Notes: generated by a model not told the origin, from the sequence alone. Numbered from the stretch's first letter, positions 17,757 to 26,694 are shown. The stretch is 64,000 nucleotides of DNA from Aequorivita todarodis (GCF_028561335.1 NZ_JAQQTG010000051.1:62001-126000), one strand, 5' to 3'. Numbers and translations are program-made.

Positions 17757-18686
17757 TCAATCCTGCACAATAATATCCTTTGGGTCGTCCTTTTGGTGTT
17801 CGGGCTGGATGGTTACGTGGTTTATTCCGAAGTCGTGATACAGCATTTCCTCTACCTTGGTTAAAGCCTCATCAAACTGGGTTAAGGTTATGTCCTCGTG
17901 AAATTCCACGTGCGCTTCCAAATGTGTTTCCTGCTCATTCAATTGCCAAATATGGATATGGTGCATATTTTTTATCTCGGGAATTTTGCAAACAGCTTTA
18001 TTAATTACTTCCAAATTTAAGTCATCGGGAGTAAAAAGCATCAAAACCTTAAAAGAGCTTTTCAACAAATCGTAACCCATTATCAATAAATAAAGTGCAA
18101 TCAAAACGGTCAACAAGCTATCGACCCAAAACCATTCGTAATATTTCATAAGCAGACCGCCGATCAAAACGGCCACGGAAGCTGCCATATCGGTAAACAA
18201 ATGCAGATAGGCGGAGCGCATGTTCATATTGCTTTTTGAATCCTTAAAAAGAAGTAAAACACTGAAACCATTGAAAACAATACCCAAAACAGCCAGCCAA
18301 ATAACCAGGCCACTTTCAATAGTATGGGGATTGAAAAAACGAAGAACAGCTTCGTAAATAAGATAAATTGCCACTACAATCAAAGTGGCGGAATTCACAA
18401 ATGCCGCAATAATTTCCGCACGTTTGTAGCCGAAGGTTTTGGTAACCGAAGCATCTTTTTTTGAATATCTATCGGCAATGTAACTCACAACCAGTGAAAG
18501 CACATCGCTAAAATTGTGAAGCGCGTCCGAAAGCAGCGACAAACTCCCGGAAATTACCCCGCCGATTGCTTGTGCCACGGTAATACCTATGTTCAAAAGA
18601 ATGGAAAGCAACAGCTTCCTTCCCTTTAAATCGGGATGCGAATGCCCATGCGAATCGTTAGGGGAATGTGCGTGGTTATGCGCCAT
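17757..18686 (-). CDS. Cation diffusion facilitator transporter (CzcD/ZitB-like)
   Basis: 309 residues. The N-terminus is histidine-rich (MAHNHAHSPNDSHGHSHPD), as in zinc exporters. Six transmembrane helices follow. The metal-binding residues are visible in helix 2 (LSDALHNFSDV) and helix 5 (HLFTDMAAS). The cytoplasmic C-terminal domain is present (MHHIHIWQLNEQETHLEAHV). CDF proteins export Zn2+ and related divalent ions by proton antiport at the inner membrane. It stands between rpiB and the GNAT gene, nine bases from rpiB. Confidence 0.93.
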   Translation of the reverse strand: MAHNHAHSPNDSHGHSHPDLKGRKLLLSILLNIGITVAQAIGGVISGSLSLLSDALHNFSDVLSLVVSYIADRYSKKDASVTKTFGYKRAEIIAAFVNSATLIVVAIYLIYEAVLRFFNPHTIESGLVIWLAVLGIVFNGFSVLLLFKDSKSNMNMRSAYLHLFTDMAASVAVLIGGLLMKYYEWFWVDSLLTVLIALYLLIMGYDLLKSSFKVLMLFTPDDLNLEVINKAVCKIPEIKNMHHIHIWQLNEQETHLEAHVEFHEDITLTQFDEALTKVEEMLYHDFGINHVTIQPEHQKDDPKDIIVQD

Positions 18687-18695
18687 TTTATTGGG

Positions 18696-19127
18696 TTATG
18701 AACAGGCTATTTTTTCAACGCGATTTTTGTGGCGGCCGCCTTCAAATTCGGTTTTAAGAAAAGTTTTTACCATTTCAACAGCTTGTGGTTTGCTTGTGAA
18801 ACGTGCGGGAATGCTTAAAATATTGGCATCGTTGTGCTGACGGGCGAGCTCAGTAATTTCTTTGGTCCAACAAAGTGCGGAACGCACTTTTTGGTGTTTG
18901 TTGGCGGTCATATTTGCACCGTTTCCACTTCCGCAGATTATGATTCCTAAATCCACTTTTCCGTTTTCAACATCCGCAGCGACGGGATGTATAAAATCAG
19001 GGTAATCCACACTTGCTTCGCTATCGGTTCCGTGGTTGATAACGGTGTGTCCTTCTTTTTCCAAATAGGAAATGATTTCAAATTTATACTCAGTACCTGC
19101 GTGGTCGTTGCCGATGGAGATTTTCAT
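18696..19127 (-). CDS. rpiB: Ribose-5-phosphate isomerase B
   Basis: 143 residues from the ATG at 19127, the standard RpiB length. An upstream in-frame start at 19235 is rejected because a -7 box lies between the two. The start KISIGNDHAGTEYKFEI, the active-site region GIIICGSGNGANMTANKHQK and the ending family motifs are intact. It interconverts ribose 5-phosphate and ribulose 5-phosphate in the pentose phosphate pathway. First gene of a probable rpiB-CDF-GNAT operon on the minus strand. Confidence 0.95.
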   Translation of the reverse strand: MKISIGNDHAGTEYKFEIISYLEKEGHTVINHGTDSEASVDYPDFIHPVAADVENGKVDLGIIICGSGNGANMTANKHQKVRSALCWTKEITELARQHNDANILSIPARFTSKPQAVEMVKTFLKTEFEGGRHKNRVEKIACS

Positions 19128-19142
19128 AACTAATATTTTTTT

Positions 19143-19150
19143 CAAAGATA
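19143..19150 (-). promoter_or_regulatory. -7 promoter box of rpiB
   Basis: On the minus strand the sequence is TATCTTTG, an exact TAnnTTTG match 15 bases before the rpiB ATG. It supports the chosen start at 19127. Confidence 0.6.
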
Positions 19151-19799
19151 ATGATTTAAGAAGCAGAAAATTTCTTACTACACTTAAAATAAAGAAGCAA
19201 AGGAGATGTAATACTCCGACCCTAAAGGGAGTCATATTAAAACTTCTACTTGAGTTTCTAATAATTATTTTCTCCCCTTTAGGGGTTGGGGGTAATTCCC
19301 CGAAGTGCTGGGGATTTATATTTTCTTAGCTGAAAATCAATTGATAACGATTTCTTAACGCTACCGTCATCATTCAGTTAACAACCTTGTTGATATTTGT
19401 TAATGGAATTTCGACAAGTAAAATTGCAAGTGTGGGGATTATTTACAATAGGTTTAAAATTTACAGAACTCAAAAAAAGTAAACCATTTTTTACTTGCAA
19501 TTTATGAGCAACATTTCTTTCGTTTCAAACAACATTTCTATAAAAACTTATAAGATTTTAGTTGTCAAAATACGTTATCCACCATTGTTAACTACTTCTG
19601 CTATTTCGTTATTTCCAAGGCTTTTAAATCTTAAATATATGTTAACAACGTTTTATTAAATGGCAATAAATTCATTTCAAAACAAAACCTCAAAAAGTTA
19701 TTGTACATATTAACACCCTATCATCATCACCATTTTTTATTTTAAAAATTTCAAAAAAAGAAATGATGTATAAATAGTTGTTGATAACATTAAAAAAAT

Positions 19800-19873
19800 G
19801 ACTTAGGACTAAGGGACATAAGACGTAGGACTAAAAAAATAGTCTTATGTCTTACGTCAAAAAGTCTTACGTC
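19800..19873. repeat. Long imperfect inverted repeat, terminator-like, downstream of the DUF2007 gene
   Basis: Core arms 19815-19833 and 19840-19858 (19 bases each, 16 matching) are separated by six A. Outer copies of the word GACNTANGAC extend the pairing to about 19800 and 19873. It lies four bases past the DUF2007 stop and may end that transcript. It is built from a repeated short word, unlike an ordinary terminator. Confidence 0.6.
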
Positions 19874-19877
19874 ATTT

Positions 19878-20117
19878 TTAAACTATTTTCAAATTGGAAG
19901 GATGGTCTAGATTTTTGATAATTTCCTCAGCCTCTGCAACGTCTTCTATATGAACCTGCAGCCGAATCCCGCCAACGGCGTTGGAATAGAACGGAAAAAC
20001 GCTGATCATGGTTTCATTTTGAAATATGTACCGAATCTCCGCCTGGTCAAACAAAAGCTGAAGCACCGCATATTCCGCAGGGTATGAAAAAATAGCTATG
20101 GTTTTAAAGTGCTTCAT
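19878..20117 (-). CDS. DUF2007 domain protein
   Basis: 79 residues fitting DUF2007, described as a putative signal-transducing protein: start KTIAIFSYPAEYAVLQLLF, then GIRLQVHIEDVAEAEEII. It forms a small ferredoxin-like alpha/beta unit and may bind a peptide or regulator; its role is not established. The gene stands alone, enclosed by two unusual hairpin repeats (19800-19873 and 20191-20256), and is divergent from rnr. Confidence 0.8.
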   Translation of the reverse strand: MKHFKTIAIFSYPAEYAVLQLLFDQAEIRYIFQNETMISVFPFYSNAVGGIRLQVHIEDVAEAEEIIKNLDHPSNLKIV

Positions 20118-20190
20118 TGTGTTTGTTTCTATGTTTTGGAATGATATGAAGTTACATTAAACAATGTATTTTTTTAGAAATGAACTCACA

Positions 20191-20256
20191 GTTATTGAGT
20201 TACTGAGTTATTAATACGTAACCTTCAAATAACTAATAACTTAATAACCCAATAAC
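20191..20256. repeat. Imperfect inverted repeat between DUF2007 gene and rnr
   Basis: Arms 20191-20213 and 20234-20256 (23 bases, 20 matching) are built from repeats of the word GTTATT/GAGTTA, with a 20-base loop. It lies upstream of both divergent genes, so it is not a simple terminator; it could be a mobile repeat or a regulatory hairpin. Confidence 0.6.
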
Positions 20257-20340
20257 TATTACCAAGGTACTAAATCTTTCCTAATGTAAACACGTCATTC
20301 TTTGAGAAGTAGTACTTTTACGCCAATTACAAAAACAACT

Positions 20341-22548
20341 ATGCCAAAAAATAAAAGAAAAAAGAAAAACAATAAAATTGAAAATCTTTCCCAAACCATA
20401 CTGAACATTCTTCGGAAAGATCATTCACAAGCATTCAATTACAAACAAATTGCCGCAAAACTGCAACTTGACGACCCCAGCAGCAGAAACCAAATAGTGA
20501 AAAAACTAAAGGATCTGCAGGGCAAGGGAAGCATACAGGAAATTGAGCGCGGCAAATATATACTTACCCCTTCACAAAATTACTATACCGGAAGAGTGGA
20601 TATTGCCGGCCGAGGCCAAGGTTATATTATCGTCGAGGATTTGGAGGACGATATTTATGTGAAAAGCAAAAACCTGAACAAAGCCTTAAACGGCGATATT
20701 GTTGAAGTGTATGTTTTTAAACGCAAAAAGGGCGGAAAGACCGAAGGAGAAGTAACCAAAATTTTAGAGCGAAAACGAACCGAATTTGTAGGTACCATTC
20801 AAGTGCAGGAAAACTTTGCCTTTGTGGACGTTACCGATTATAAAATGTACACCGATATTTTTGTTCCGAAGAATAAAATAAACGGTGCAAAAAATGGTGA
20901 AAAAGTATTGGTTGCAATGGAGGAATGGCCCGAAAAAGCCGATTCTCCTTACGGAAGGGTAATCAAAGTACTCGGAATGCCGGGCGAACACAATACCGAG
21001 ATCCATTCCATTTTGGCGCAGTACGGTCTTCCGTATGAATTTCCAAAGGAAGTGGAGGATTTTGCCAATAAAATTGACACTTCCATAAAAGCTTCAGAAA
21101 TAAAAAAACGTCGCGATATGCGCGACGTTCTCACATTTACGATAGATCCAAAGGACGCAAAGGATTTTGACGATGCGCTTTCCTTTGAAAAACTGGAAAA
21201 CGGAAATTTCGAAATAGGAATCCATATTGCAGATGTTTCACATTACGTAACCCCCGGTAACGAACTGGATGACGAAGCATACGAACGCGCAACTTCGGTC
21301 TATTTGGTTGATAGGGTAGTGCCGATGCTCCCGGAAATTCTTTCAAACAACGCTTGTTCGCTTCGGCCCAATGAAGAAAAATATACGTTCTCTGCAGTTT
21401 TCGAAATAACGCCCAAAGCGGAAGTAAAAAAGCAATGGTTCGGAAGAACCGTAACGTACAGCGATGCCCGCTTTGCTTATGAAGAGGCGCAGCACATAAT
21501 TGAAAATCCGAAGGATGAAACACATACAATTCCCTCAAAAATTTCAATCACGGATAAGGAATATACGGTTAAACCAGAAATTGCCGAGGCCATTCTGGAA
21601 ATGGACCGTCTTGCAAAAACGTTGCGGACAAAACGTATGCGTGCCGGTGCCATTTCTTTCGATAAAGTGGAAGTGAAATTCATTCTCGATGAAAATAATA
21701 ATCCCGAAGGAGTTTATTTCAAGGAAAGCAAGGATGCCAACAAACTGATTGAGGAATTTATGCTTTTGGCAAACAGAAGTGTTGCCGAATTTATAGGAAA
21801 ACAGGAACCTAAAAAGACGTTTGTTTACAGGGTTCACGACGAACCGGACGATGAAAAGATTGCCGCTTTGGAAAATATAATAAAGCGTTTCGGCTATAAA
21901 CTGAACACCAAGGACCGTTATTCCACCGCTCAATCCATGAACAAACTTTTAAAGGATGTACAGGGCAAAAAAGAGCAGAATTTAATTGATACACTCGCCA
22001 TCCGCAGTATGAGCAAGGCAATGTACACAACCCATAACATAGGCCATTACGGTCTCGCTTTTGATTATTACACACATTTCACTTCGCCAATCCGCCGTTA
22101 TCCCGATGTGATGGTGCATCGATTGCTGCAGCATTATTTGGACGGAGGAAAATCTGCTAAGGAAGAGGAATACGAAGAAAAATGCGGCCACAGCAGCGAT
22201 ATGGAAAATCTAGCCACCAATGCAGAGCGCGATAGCATCAAGTATATGCAGGTGAAGTATATGCAGGATCACCAAGATCAGGAATTTTTGGGAGTAATTT
22301 CAGGAGTTACAGAATGGGGAATCTATGTTGAAATTATATCAAACAAATGCGAGGGCATGGTCCGTTTACAGGATTTGAACGATGATCGCTACGAATTTGA
22401 CAGAGAGGAATATGCCGTCATTGGCCAACGCACGAAAAATGTGTACCAACTTGGTGATGAAGTTTATGTAAAAGTGAAGAATGCAGATTTAGTGAAAAAG
22501 CATTTGGATTTTACGATGTTAGGCCACCGAAAGGATTATAAAAATTAA
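20341..22548 (+). CDS. rnr: Ribonuclease R
   Basis: 735 residues from the ATG at 20341; the in-frame TTG at 20302 would add 13 residues without similarity. The N-terminus is strongly basic (PKNKRKKKNNKIENL), then come a winged-helix domain, two cold-shock domains, the RNB catalytic domain and a C-terminal S1 domain (FLGVISGVTEWGIYVEI). The catalytic aspartates are in TIDPKDAKDFDDAL, and TSPIRRYPDVMVHRLL is the conserved later motif. It is a processive 3'-5' exoribonuclease that degrades structured RNA, including rRNA and tmRNA-targeted transcripts. Confidence 0.95.
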   Translation: MPKNKRKKKNNKIENLSQTILNILRKDHSQAFNYKQIAAKLQLDDPSSRNQIVKKLKDLQGKGSIQEIERGKYILTPSQNYYTGRVDIAGRGQGYIIVEDLEDDIYVKSKNLNKALNGDIVEVYVFKRKKGGKTEGEVTKILERKRTEFVGTIQVQENFAFVDVTDYKMYTDIFVPKNKINGAKNGEKVLVAMEEWPEKADSPYGRVIKVLGMPGEHNTEIHSILAQYGLPYEFPKEVEDFANKIDTSIKASEIKKRRDMRDVLTFTIDPKDAKDFDDALSFEKLENGNFEIGIHIADVSHYVTPGNELDDEAYERATSVYLVDRVVPMLPEILSNNACSLRPNEEKYTFSAVFEITPKAEVKKQWFGRTVTYSDARFAYEEAQHIIENPKDETHTIPSKISITDKEYTVKPEIAEAILEMDRLAKTLRTKRMRAGAISFDKVEVKFILDENNNPEGVYFKESKDANKLIEEFMLLANRSVAEFIGKQEPKKTFVYRVHDEPDDEKIAALENIIKRFGYKLNTKDRYSTAQSMNKLLKDVQGKKEQNLIDTLAIRSMSKAMYTTHNIGHYGLAFDYYTHFTSPIRRYPDVMVHRLLQHYLDGGKSAKEEEYEEKCGHSSDMENLATNAERDSIKYMQVKYMQDHQDQEFLGVISGVTEWGIYVEIISNKCEGMVRLQDLNDDRYEFDREEYAVIGQRTKNVYQLGDEVYVKVKNADLVKKHLDFTMLGHRKDYKN

Positions 22549-22593
22549 AATTTTACCATTGTGGGTAAAAGTAATTTGTATTTTTACCCTACT

Positions 22594-23307
22594 ATGTTTG
22601 ACGGTTTACTCTACGCAGCATTTTACGGTTTTCTATTGGCCTTTGCCGTGGGTCCCGTCTTTTTCACATTGATCGAGACCGCCATTACCAAAGGCATAAG
22701 AGCGGCTATATTCTTCGATCTCGGCGCGCTGTTCGCCGATGTAATTTTTATACTGATTGCTTTTTTCAGCACCAACAGAATTTTAGAAAAGGTAAAACAC
22801 GATCCGGGTCTGCTCATTTTTGGAGGTGCCATTCTCATCGCTTACGGTATCATTTCATACATACGCACCAACAAATCAATTTTTAAAATTGTAAGGGAGC
22901 ATTACGCCGTAAAAGTGAAAAAGAACCTCGGCGGATTATTTCTGAAAGGTTTCCTTTTAAATTTTGTAAACTTCGGCGTTTTGGCTGGCTGGATTGGCAC
23001 TTTGATTATGGCAAACGCGCTCACTACTTCAGATAACGGTGTTTTTCTTTTTATTTCCACCGTATTGGCAACTTTTTTTCTTACCGATCTTTTAAAAATG
23101 CTCTTGGCGAAAAAACTTAAAAACAAAATGACCCCACGATTTATTTTCAGGACCAAGAAGTGGGTAAGCATTTTAATATTGGCCTTTGGTGTTTTATTGC
23201 TGATCCAAGGTATTTTTCCAAAGGGTGTGGAAGCAGGGCTGGAGAAAATTCCCGGGCAAAAACATCCGGTAGAAAGGCCGATTCCGCCGGTTGAGGAACC
23301 TTTATAA
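22594..23307 (+). CDS. LysE family transporter
   Basis: 237 residues from the ATG at 22594; the GTG at 22561 would add residues before the conserved start. Six hydrophobic segments are present, with the LysE/RhtB signature near the N-terminus (GFLLAFAVGPVFFTLIETAI, TKGIRAAIFFDLGALFADV). Members export amino acids across the inner membrane; the substrate is unknown. The tail ends in a proline-rich stretch (HPVERPIPPVEEPL). It follows rnr by 45 bases and may be in the same transcript. Confidence 0.85.
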   Translation: MFDGLLYAAFYGFLLAFAVGPVFFTLIETAITKGIRAAIFFDLGALFADVIFILIAFFSTNRILEKVKHDPGLLIFGGAILIAYGIISYIRTNKSIFKIVREHYAVKVKKNLGGLFLKGFLLNFVNFGVLAGWIGTLIMANALTTSDNGVFLFISTVLATFFLTDLLKMLLAKKLKNKMTPRFIFRTKKWVSILILAFGVLLLIQGIFPKGVEAGLEKIPGQKHPVERPIPPVEEPL

Positions 23308-23391
23308 AAGTACTGTAAAATTTGGAAGCCTTTGAATCACTATTTAATATGAAAGCTTCGGAAGAACCGTTTTGAATTTTTTTAAAAATAA

Positions 23392-23420
23392 AAAACCCTC
23401 AACATAAAGTTGAAGGTTTT
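23392..23420 (-). terminator. Rho-independent terminator of tRNA-Cys
   Basis: Read on the minus strand: AAAACCTTCAAC, a short loop, then GTTGAGGGTTTT with one mismatch, followed by a T-rich tail. It begins just past the 3' end of the tRNA gene and may also serve LysE from the other side. Confidence 0.75.
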
Positions 23421-23423
23421 AAG

Positions 23424-23494
23424 AGGCATCGAGCGGATTCGAACCGCTGTAGCAGCTTTTGCAGAGCTGAGCCTAGCCACTCGGCCACGATGCC
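23424..23494 (-). tRNA. tRNA-Cys (GCA)
   Basis: 71 bases. The acceptor stem GGCATCG pairs with CGATGCC and the discriminator is U, as is usual for tRNA-Cys. The anticodon arm has CAGCT/AGCTG around the loop CTGCAAA, giving anticodon GCA. The T arm AGCGG-TTCGAAT-CCGCT is canonical. CCA is not encoded. folB lies upstream on the same strand. Confidence 0.95.
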
Positions 23495-23551
23495 CTATTA
23501 GGCTTGCAAATGTAAAAAAATTAAACTTAAAAATCCTATTTAAAAAGCAAA

Positions 23552-23908
23552 TTACCTTTTCCTTTTCATCGTCACGCTCACTTCTGCCACATCGCCCCCA
23601 ATGGGTGGATTCCTTTTGGCTACGGTAACTTTCACTTCGTTCACCATTTCAACTTTTAATAAAATGGAGTCGATAATGCGCTTTGCCACGTGTTCCAAAA
23701 GCTTGGCTCGCACCGCCATTTCTTCCCTCACAATTTTTTGAAGCATCACGTAATCCACGGTATCGGCAAGTTCGTCGGTTTCGGAGGCGTTCTTTAAATC
23801 TGCCTTTACCGAAAGGTTTACCAAATAATCGGAGCCTATCTGTCCTTCTTCAATTAAACAGCCGTGATAGGCGTAAATCTTTATATTTTTTAAGCGGATG
23901 GTTCCCAT
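23552..23908 (-). CDS. folB: Dihydroneopterin aldolase
   Basis: 118 residues, the normal length. The start TIRLKNIKIYAYHGCLIEEG and the active-site stretch KLLEHVAKRIIDSIL are characteristic. The enzyme converts 7,8-dihydroneopterin to 6-hydroxymethyl-dihydropterin and glycolaldehyde in folate synthesis. A -7 box (23923-23930) lies 15 bases before the ATG. It is transcribed away from glnS, towards the tRNA gene. Confidence 0.93.
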   Translation of the reverse strand: MGTIRLKNIKIYAYHGCLIEEGQIGSDYLVNLSVKADLKNASETDELADTVDYVMLQKIVREEMAVRAKLLEHVAKRIIDSILLKVEMVNEVKVTVAKRNPPIGGDVAEVSVTMKRKR

Positions 23909-23922
23909 AAGAATAATTTTGA

Positions 23923-23930
23923 CAAAGATA
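23923..23930 (-). promoter_or_regulatory. -7 promoter box of folB
   Basis: TATCTTTG on the minus strand, an exact match to TAnnTTTG, 14 bases from the folB start codon. Confidence 0.55.
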
Positions 23931-23987
23931 ATAAGAGAATGTTGGGTTGGGCTCAGTGGAAACCTGTTTCTTTTTCAGTTAATTGGT

Positions 23988-23995
23988 TACCTTTG
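23988..23995 (+). promoter_or_regulatory. -7 promoter box of glnS
   Basis: TACCTTTG, an exact TAnnTTTG match, ends 21 bases before the chosen ATG. It excludes the upstream in-frame start at 23939 as the true one. Confidence 0.6.
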
Positions 23996-24016
23996 CACTT
24001 CATAAAAAATATGTAT

Positions 24017-25696
24017 ATGGGTAACGAAGCCGCGCCGCTGAATTTTATAGAACACATTATTGAAGAAGACCTTACCAAGGGCTATACAAAGGAACAATTG
24101 TGTTTCCGTTTTCCGCCGGAACCCAATGGCTATCTTCACATTGGCCACGCCTCTTCAATCTGTTTGAATTTCGGTTTGGGCGAGCGTTACAACGCCCCGG
24201 TAAATCTTCGTTTTGATGATACCAACCCTGCAAAGGAAGAACAGGAATTTGTGGACGCCATAAAGCGCGACATTTCCTGGTTGGGCTATGAATGGGCTAC
24301 CGAATGCTATGCCTCTGATTATTTTCAGCAATTGTATGATTGGGCGGTTCAACTGGTAAAGGATGGAAAAGCGTATGTAGATTCCCAAACTTCGGAAGCT
24401 ATTGCGGAACAAAAGGGAACGCCGAATACGCCCGGAAAGCCAAGCCCGTTCAGAAACCGTTCCGTTGAAGAGAATTTGGATTTGTTCGAAAAAATGAAAA
24501 ACGGTGAAACCAAGGAAGGCGAGCACGTGCTCCGTGCCAAAATAAATATGGAATCGCCGAACATGTTGATGCGCGACCCGGTGATGTACCGAACCATCAA
24601 CAAGCACCACCACCGCACGGGAACCGATTGGAAAATCTTCCCCATGTACGATTGGACCCACGGCGAAAGCGATTATATTGAGCAAGTATCTCATTCTTTC
24701 TGTACGCTTGAATTTCTGCCGCACAGAGAGCTTTACGATTGGTTTTTGGACCAAGTAGTCGATCCCAAGAAATTGCGCCCAAAACAGCGCGAATTTGCCC
24801 GTAGAAATTTAAGTCACACGGTTGTCAGCAAACGAAAACTTGCGCAGTTGGTAAGCAGTGGCGTTGTTACAGGATGGGACGACCCGCGAATGCCCACCAT
24901 TTCCGGGCTGCGCCGAAGAGGTTATACGCCGGATTCCATTAAAAATTTTGCCGACAGTATTGGCGTTGGAAAACGTGAAAATTTGATAGATGTGTCGCAT
25001 TTAGAATTCAACGTTCGTGAAGATCTCAACAAAAAAGCGCCGCGCATCATGGTGGTTTTGGATCCCGTGAAGTTGATAATAGACAATTATCCCGAAGGAA
25101 AAACAGAATGGCTTGAAGCCGAAAACAATCCAGAGGATGAAACTGCCGGAAGTCGCCAAGTACCCTTTGCAAAAGAACTTTTAATTGAAAGGGATGATTT
25201 TCTTGAGGAAGCAAACCGTAAGTTTTTTAGATTGACTCTTGGAAAAGAGGTGCGTTTAAAGAATGCCTATATCATTAAGGGCGAAAGTGTAGTAAAAGAT
25301 TCCGAAGGAAACATTATCCAAATACACTGCACCTACGATCCCGAAAGTAAGAGTGGCAGCGGTTCCGAAGCATCCTTACGAAAAGTAAAGGGTACGCTCC
25401 ATTGGGTTTCTGCTGAACACGCCTTGCCAGTTGAAGTGCGTTTGTACGATCGCCTTTTCACCGAAGCCTCGCCCGATACCCACAAAGAGAAAGATTTTAT
25501 GGAATTCATAAATCCAGACTCTTTGCAGGTAATAACCGGGTATGCAGAGCCAAGTGTGAAAGACTCCAACCCCGAAGATAAATTCCAGTTTCAGCGTTTG
25601 GGATATTTTGTGGTTGATAGGGATTCGACTTCTGAAAAATTGGTTTTCAACCGTACCGTTCCCTTGCGTGACTCTTGGGCCAAATTGGCGGAATAA
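24017..25696 (+). CDS. glnS: Glutamine--tRNA ligase
   Basis: 559 residues from the ATG at 24017; the ATG at 24011 is an equally close alternative. The class I signatures are present: HIGH within PEPNGYLHIGHAS (about residues 41-44) and the KMSKS equivalent VVSKRKL. The GlnRS-specific start LNFIEHIIEEDL and the C-terminal anticodon-binding beta-barrels (from about residue 340) are intact. It charges tRNA-Gln directly. Presence of both GlnRS and GltX fits direct glutaminylation. Divergent from folB. Confidence 0.96.
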   Translation: MGNEAAPLNFIEHIIEEDLTKGYTKEQLCFRFPPEPNGYLHIGHASSICLNFGLGERYNAPVNLRFDDTNPAKEEQEFVDAIKRDISWLGYEWATECYASDYFQQLYDWAVQLVKDGKAYVDSQTSEAIAEQKGTPNTPGKPSPFRNRSVEENLDLFEKMKNGETKEGEHVLRAKINMESPNMLMRDPVMYRTINKHHHRTGTDWKIFPMYDWTHGESDYIEQVSHSFCTLEFLPHRELYDWFLDQVVDPKKLRPKQREFARRNLSHTVVSKRKLAQLVSSGVVTGWDDPRMPTISGLRRRGYTPDSIKNFADSIGVGKRENLIDVSHLEFNVREDLNKKAPRIMVVLDPVKLIIDNYPEGKTEWLEAENNPEDETAGSRQVPFAKELLIERDDFLEEANRKFFRLTLGKEVRLKNAYIIKGESVVKDSEGNIIQIHCTYDPESKSGSGSEASLRKVKGTLHWVSAEHALPVEVRLYDRLFTEASPDTHKEKDFMEFINPDSLQVITGYAEPSVKDSNPEDKFQFQRLGYFVVDRDSTSEKLVFNRTVPLRDSWAKLAE

Positions 25697-25827
25697 TTAA
25701 CATAAATAGCCAGAAATATTTGTTTTTTTAAGAGAAATTGGCAATAATTTCTTCTTTTTATGACAAATTTATGGATTGAAAATTAACTATTAACCGGTTG
25801 TTAACAGCAAACCAAAGAGCCGTTGTC

Positions 25828-25835
25828 TATCTTTG
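25828..25835 (+). promoter_or_regulatory. -7 promoter box of the YtxH operon
   Basis: TATCTTTG, an exact TAnnTTTG match, ending 28 bases before the YtxH ATG. No good -33 element at the right distance is seen. Confidence 0.5.
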
Positions 25836-25863
25836 AAATTATTAACTAATAAAACAAAAAACA

Positions 25864-26241
25864 ATGGCATCAAATACAGGTCAAACCCTTATCGCATTAT
25901 TAACCGGAGCCGCAATTGGAGCGGGATTGGGAATACTTTATGCACCGGACAAAGGTTCAAAAACAAGAGATAAACTTAGCAAAGAAGCTAAGAAAGCCCA
26001 AAAAAAATTGAACAAGCAAATTAAAGAAACTAGCCACACATTAAGCGAAAAAGCACAGCAAGCTAAGTATAGCTTTGAGCAAAAACTGAATGAAACTTTA
26101 TCCTCAGCAAGCTATAAAGCTGACGATATTTTGTTGGCAATGGAAGACAAATTGGAAGCTTTAAGAAAACAAAACGCAAAACTTCAAATTGATTCCAAAG
26201 TGGACAAAGCAAAAGCAACTGCCAAAAAAGTAACTGCATAA
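25864..26241 (+). CDS. YtxH domain protein
   Basis: 125 residues. One N-terminal transmembrane segment (LIALLTGAAIGAGLGILYA) ends in APDKGSKTRDKL, the YtxH hallmark, and is followed by a long Lys/Gln/Glu-rich helix (about 35-115). YtxH proteins are small membrane-anchored helical proteins, often stress-induced, with no defined activity. It is the first gene of a tight trio: the next starts one base after its stop. Confidence 0.85.
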   Translation: MASNTGQTLIALLTGAAIGAGLGILYAPDKGSKTRDKLSKEAKKAQKKLNKQIKETSHTLSEKAQQAKYSFEQKLNETLSSASYKADDILLAMEDKLEALRKQNAKLQIDSKVDKAKATAKKVTA

Positions 26242-26242
26242 T

Positions 26243-26689
26243 ATGGCATTTAAAGGCCTAACGGACAGCCTGCACAAGGTTACGGACAGAATAGAAGATT
26301 ATAGTTTGAGCATGGCGGAGTACTACAAACTCCGCCTGTTTAAATCTGTAATGAAAGGGAGTATTTCCCTTGTAAACCTTTTGGTTTATGGAAGTCTGTT
26401 TCTCTTTGTACTTCTTTTTCTGTCGCTTGGCGCAGCATTTTGGCTGGCCTCTTTTTTTGAAAACGTTTACGCTGGCTTTTTGTTGATTGGCGCTTTTTAT
26501 GGAATTATTTTAATCTTCATGTTTATCTTCGGAAGAAAAATTATAGAGCGGAAAATGCTCCACAAATTCTCCGGCGTATTATATGATGACGATGATTTGG
26601 ATCCCAAAACGTTAGTGGAGGAGGAGATAGGAGAGTACGAACAAACCATTAAGGAGGAGGCTTTACAGAAAGCAGATATTTCAAAATAA
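26243..26689 (+). CDS. Phage holin family/DUF1469-like membrane protein
   Basis: 148 residues with two adjacent transmembrane helices (about residues 45-70 and 78-100) in the middle, flanked by charged segments: a typical Actinobacteriophage_holin_6/DUF1469 layout. Despite the family name, such chromosomal copies beside YtxH are not phage genes. The acidic tail contains DDDDLDPKTLVEEEIGEYE. Located one base after ytxH and five bases before the next gene, so surely one operon. Confidence 0.75.
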   Translation: MAFKGLTDSLHKVTDRIEDYSLSMAEYYKLRLFKSVMKGSISLVNLLVYGSLFLFVLLFLSLGAAFWLASFFENVYAGFLLIGAFYGIILIFMFIFGRKIIERKMLHKFSGVLYDDDDLDPKTLVEEEIGEYEQTIKEEALQKADISK

Positions 26690-26694
26690 CATTT

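Larger units (their letters stand above)
19128..19877. other. 750-base AT-rich gene-free region, candidate replication origin
   Basis: No ORF with family similarity is found. The last part is very AT-rich: of the 180 bases at 19621-19800 only 36 are G or C. It holds two sequences one base from the DnaA box TTATCCACA: TTATCCACC (19575-19583, plus strand) and TTATCAACA (19779-19787, minus strand), a weaker one near 19341, and GTTAAC three times (near 19377, 19587 and 19640). Flanking hairpin repeats are at 19220, 19274 and 19800. Origin function is only a possibility; it is supported indirectly by the parS-like sites around mnmG 15 kb away. Confidence 0.3.

Noticed and set aside
24155-24754. 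Minus-strand ORF of 199 codons.
   Set aside because: Antisense shadow of glnS.
26243-26689. Possible prophage because of the holin-family name.
   Set aside because: No phage genes surround it; it is in a tight operon with YtxH.
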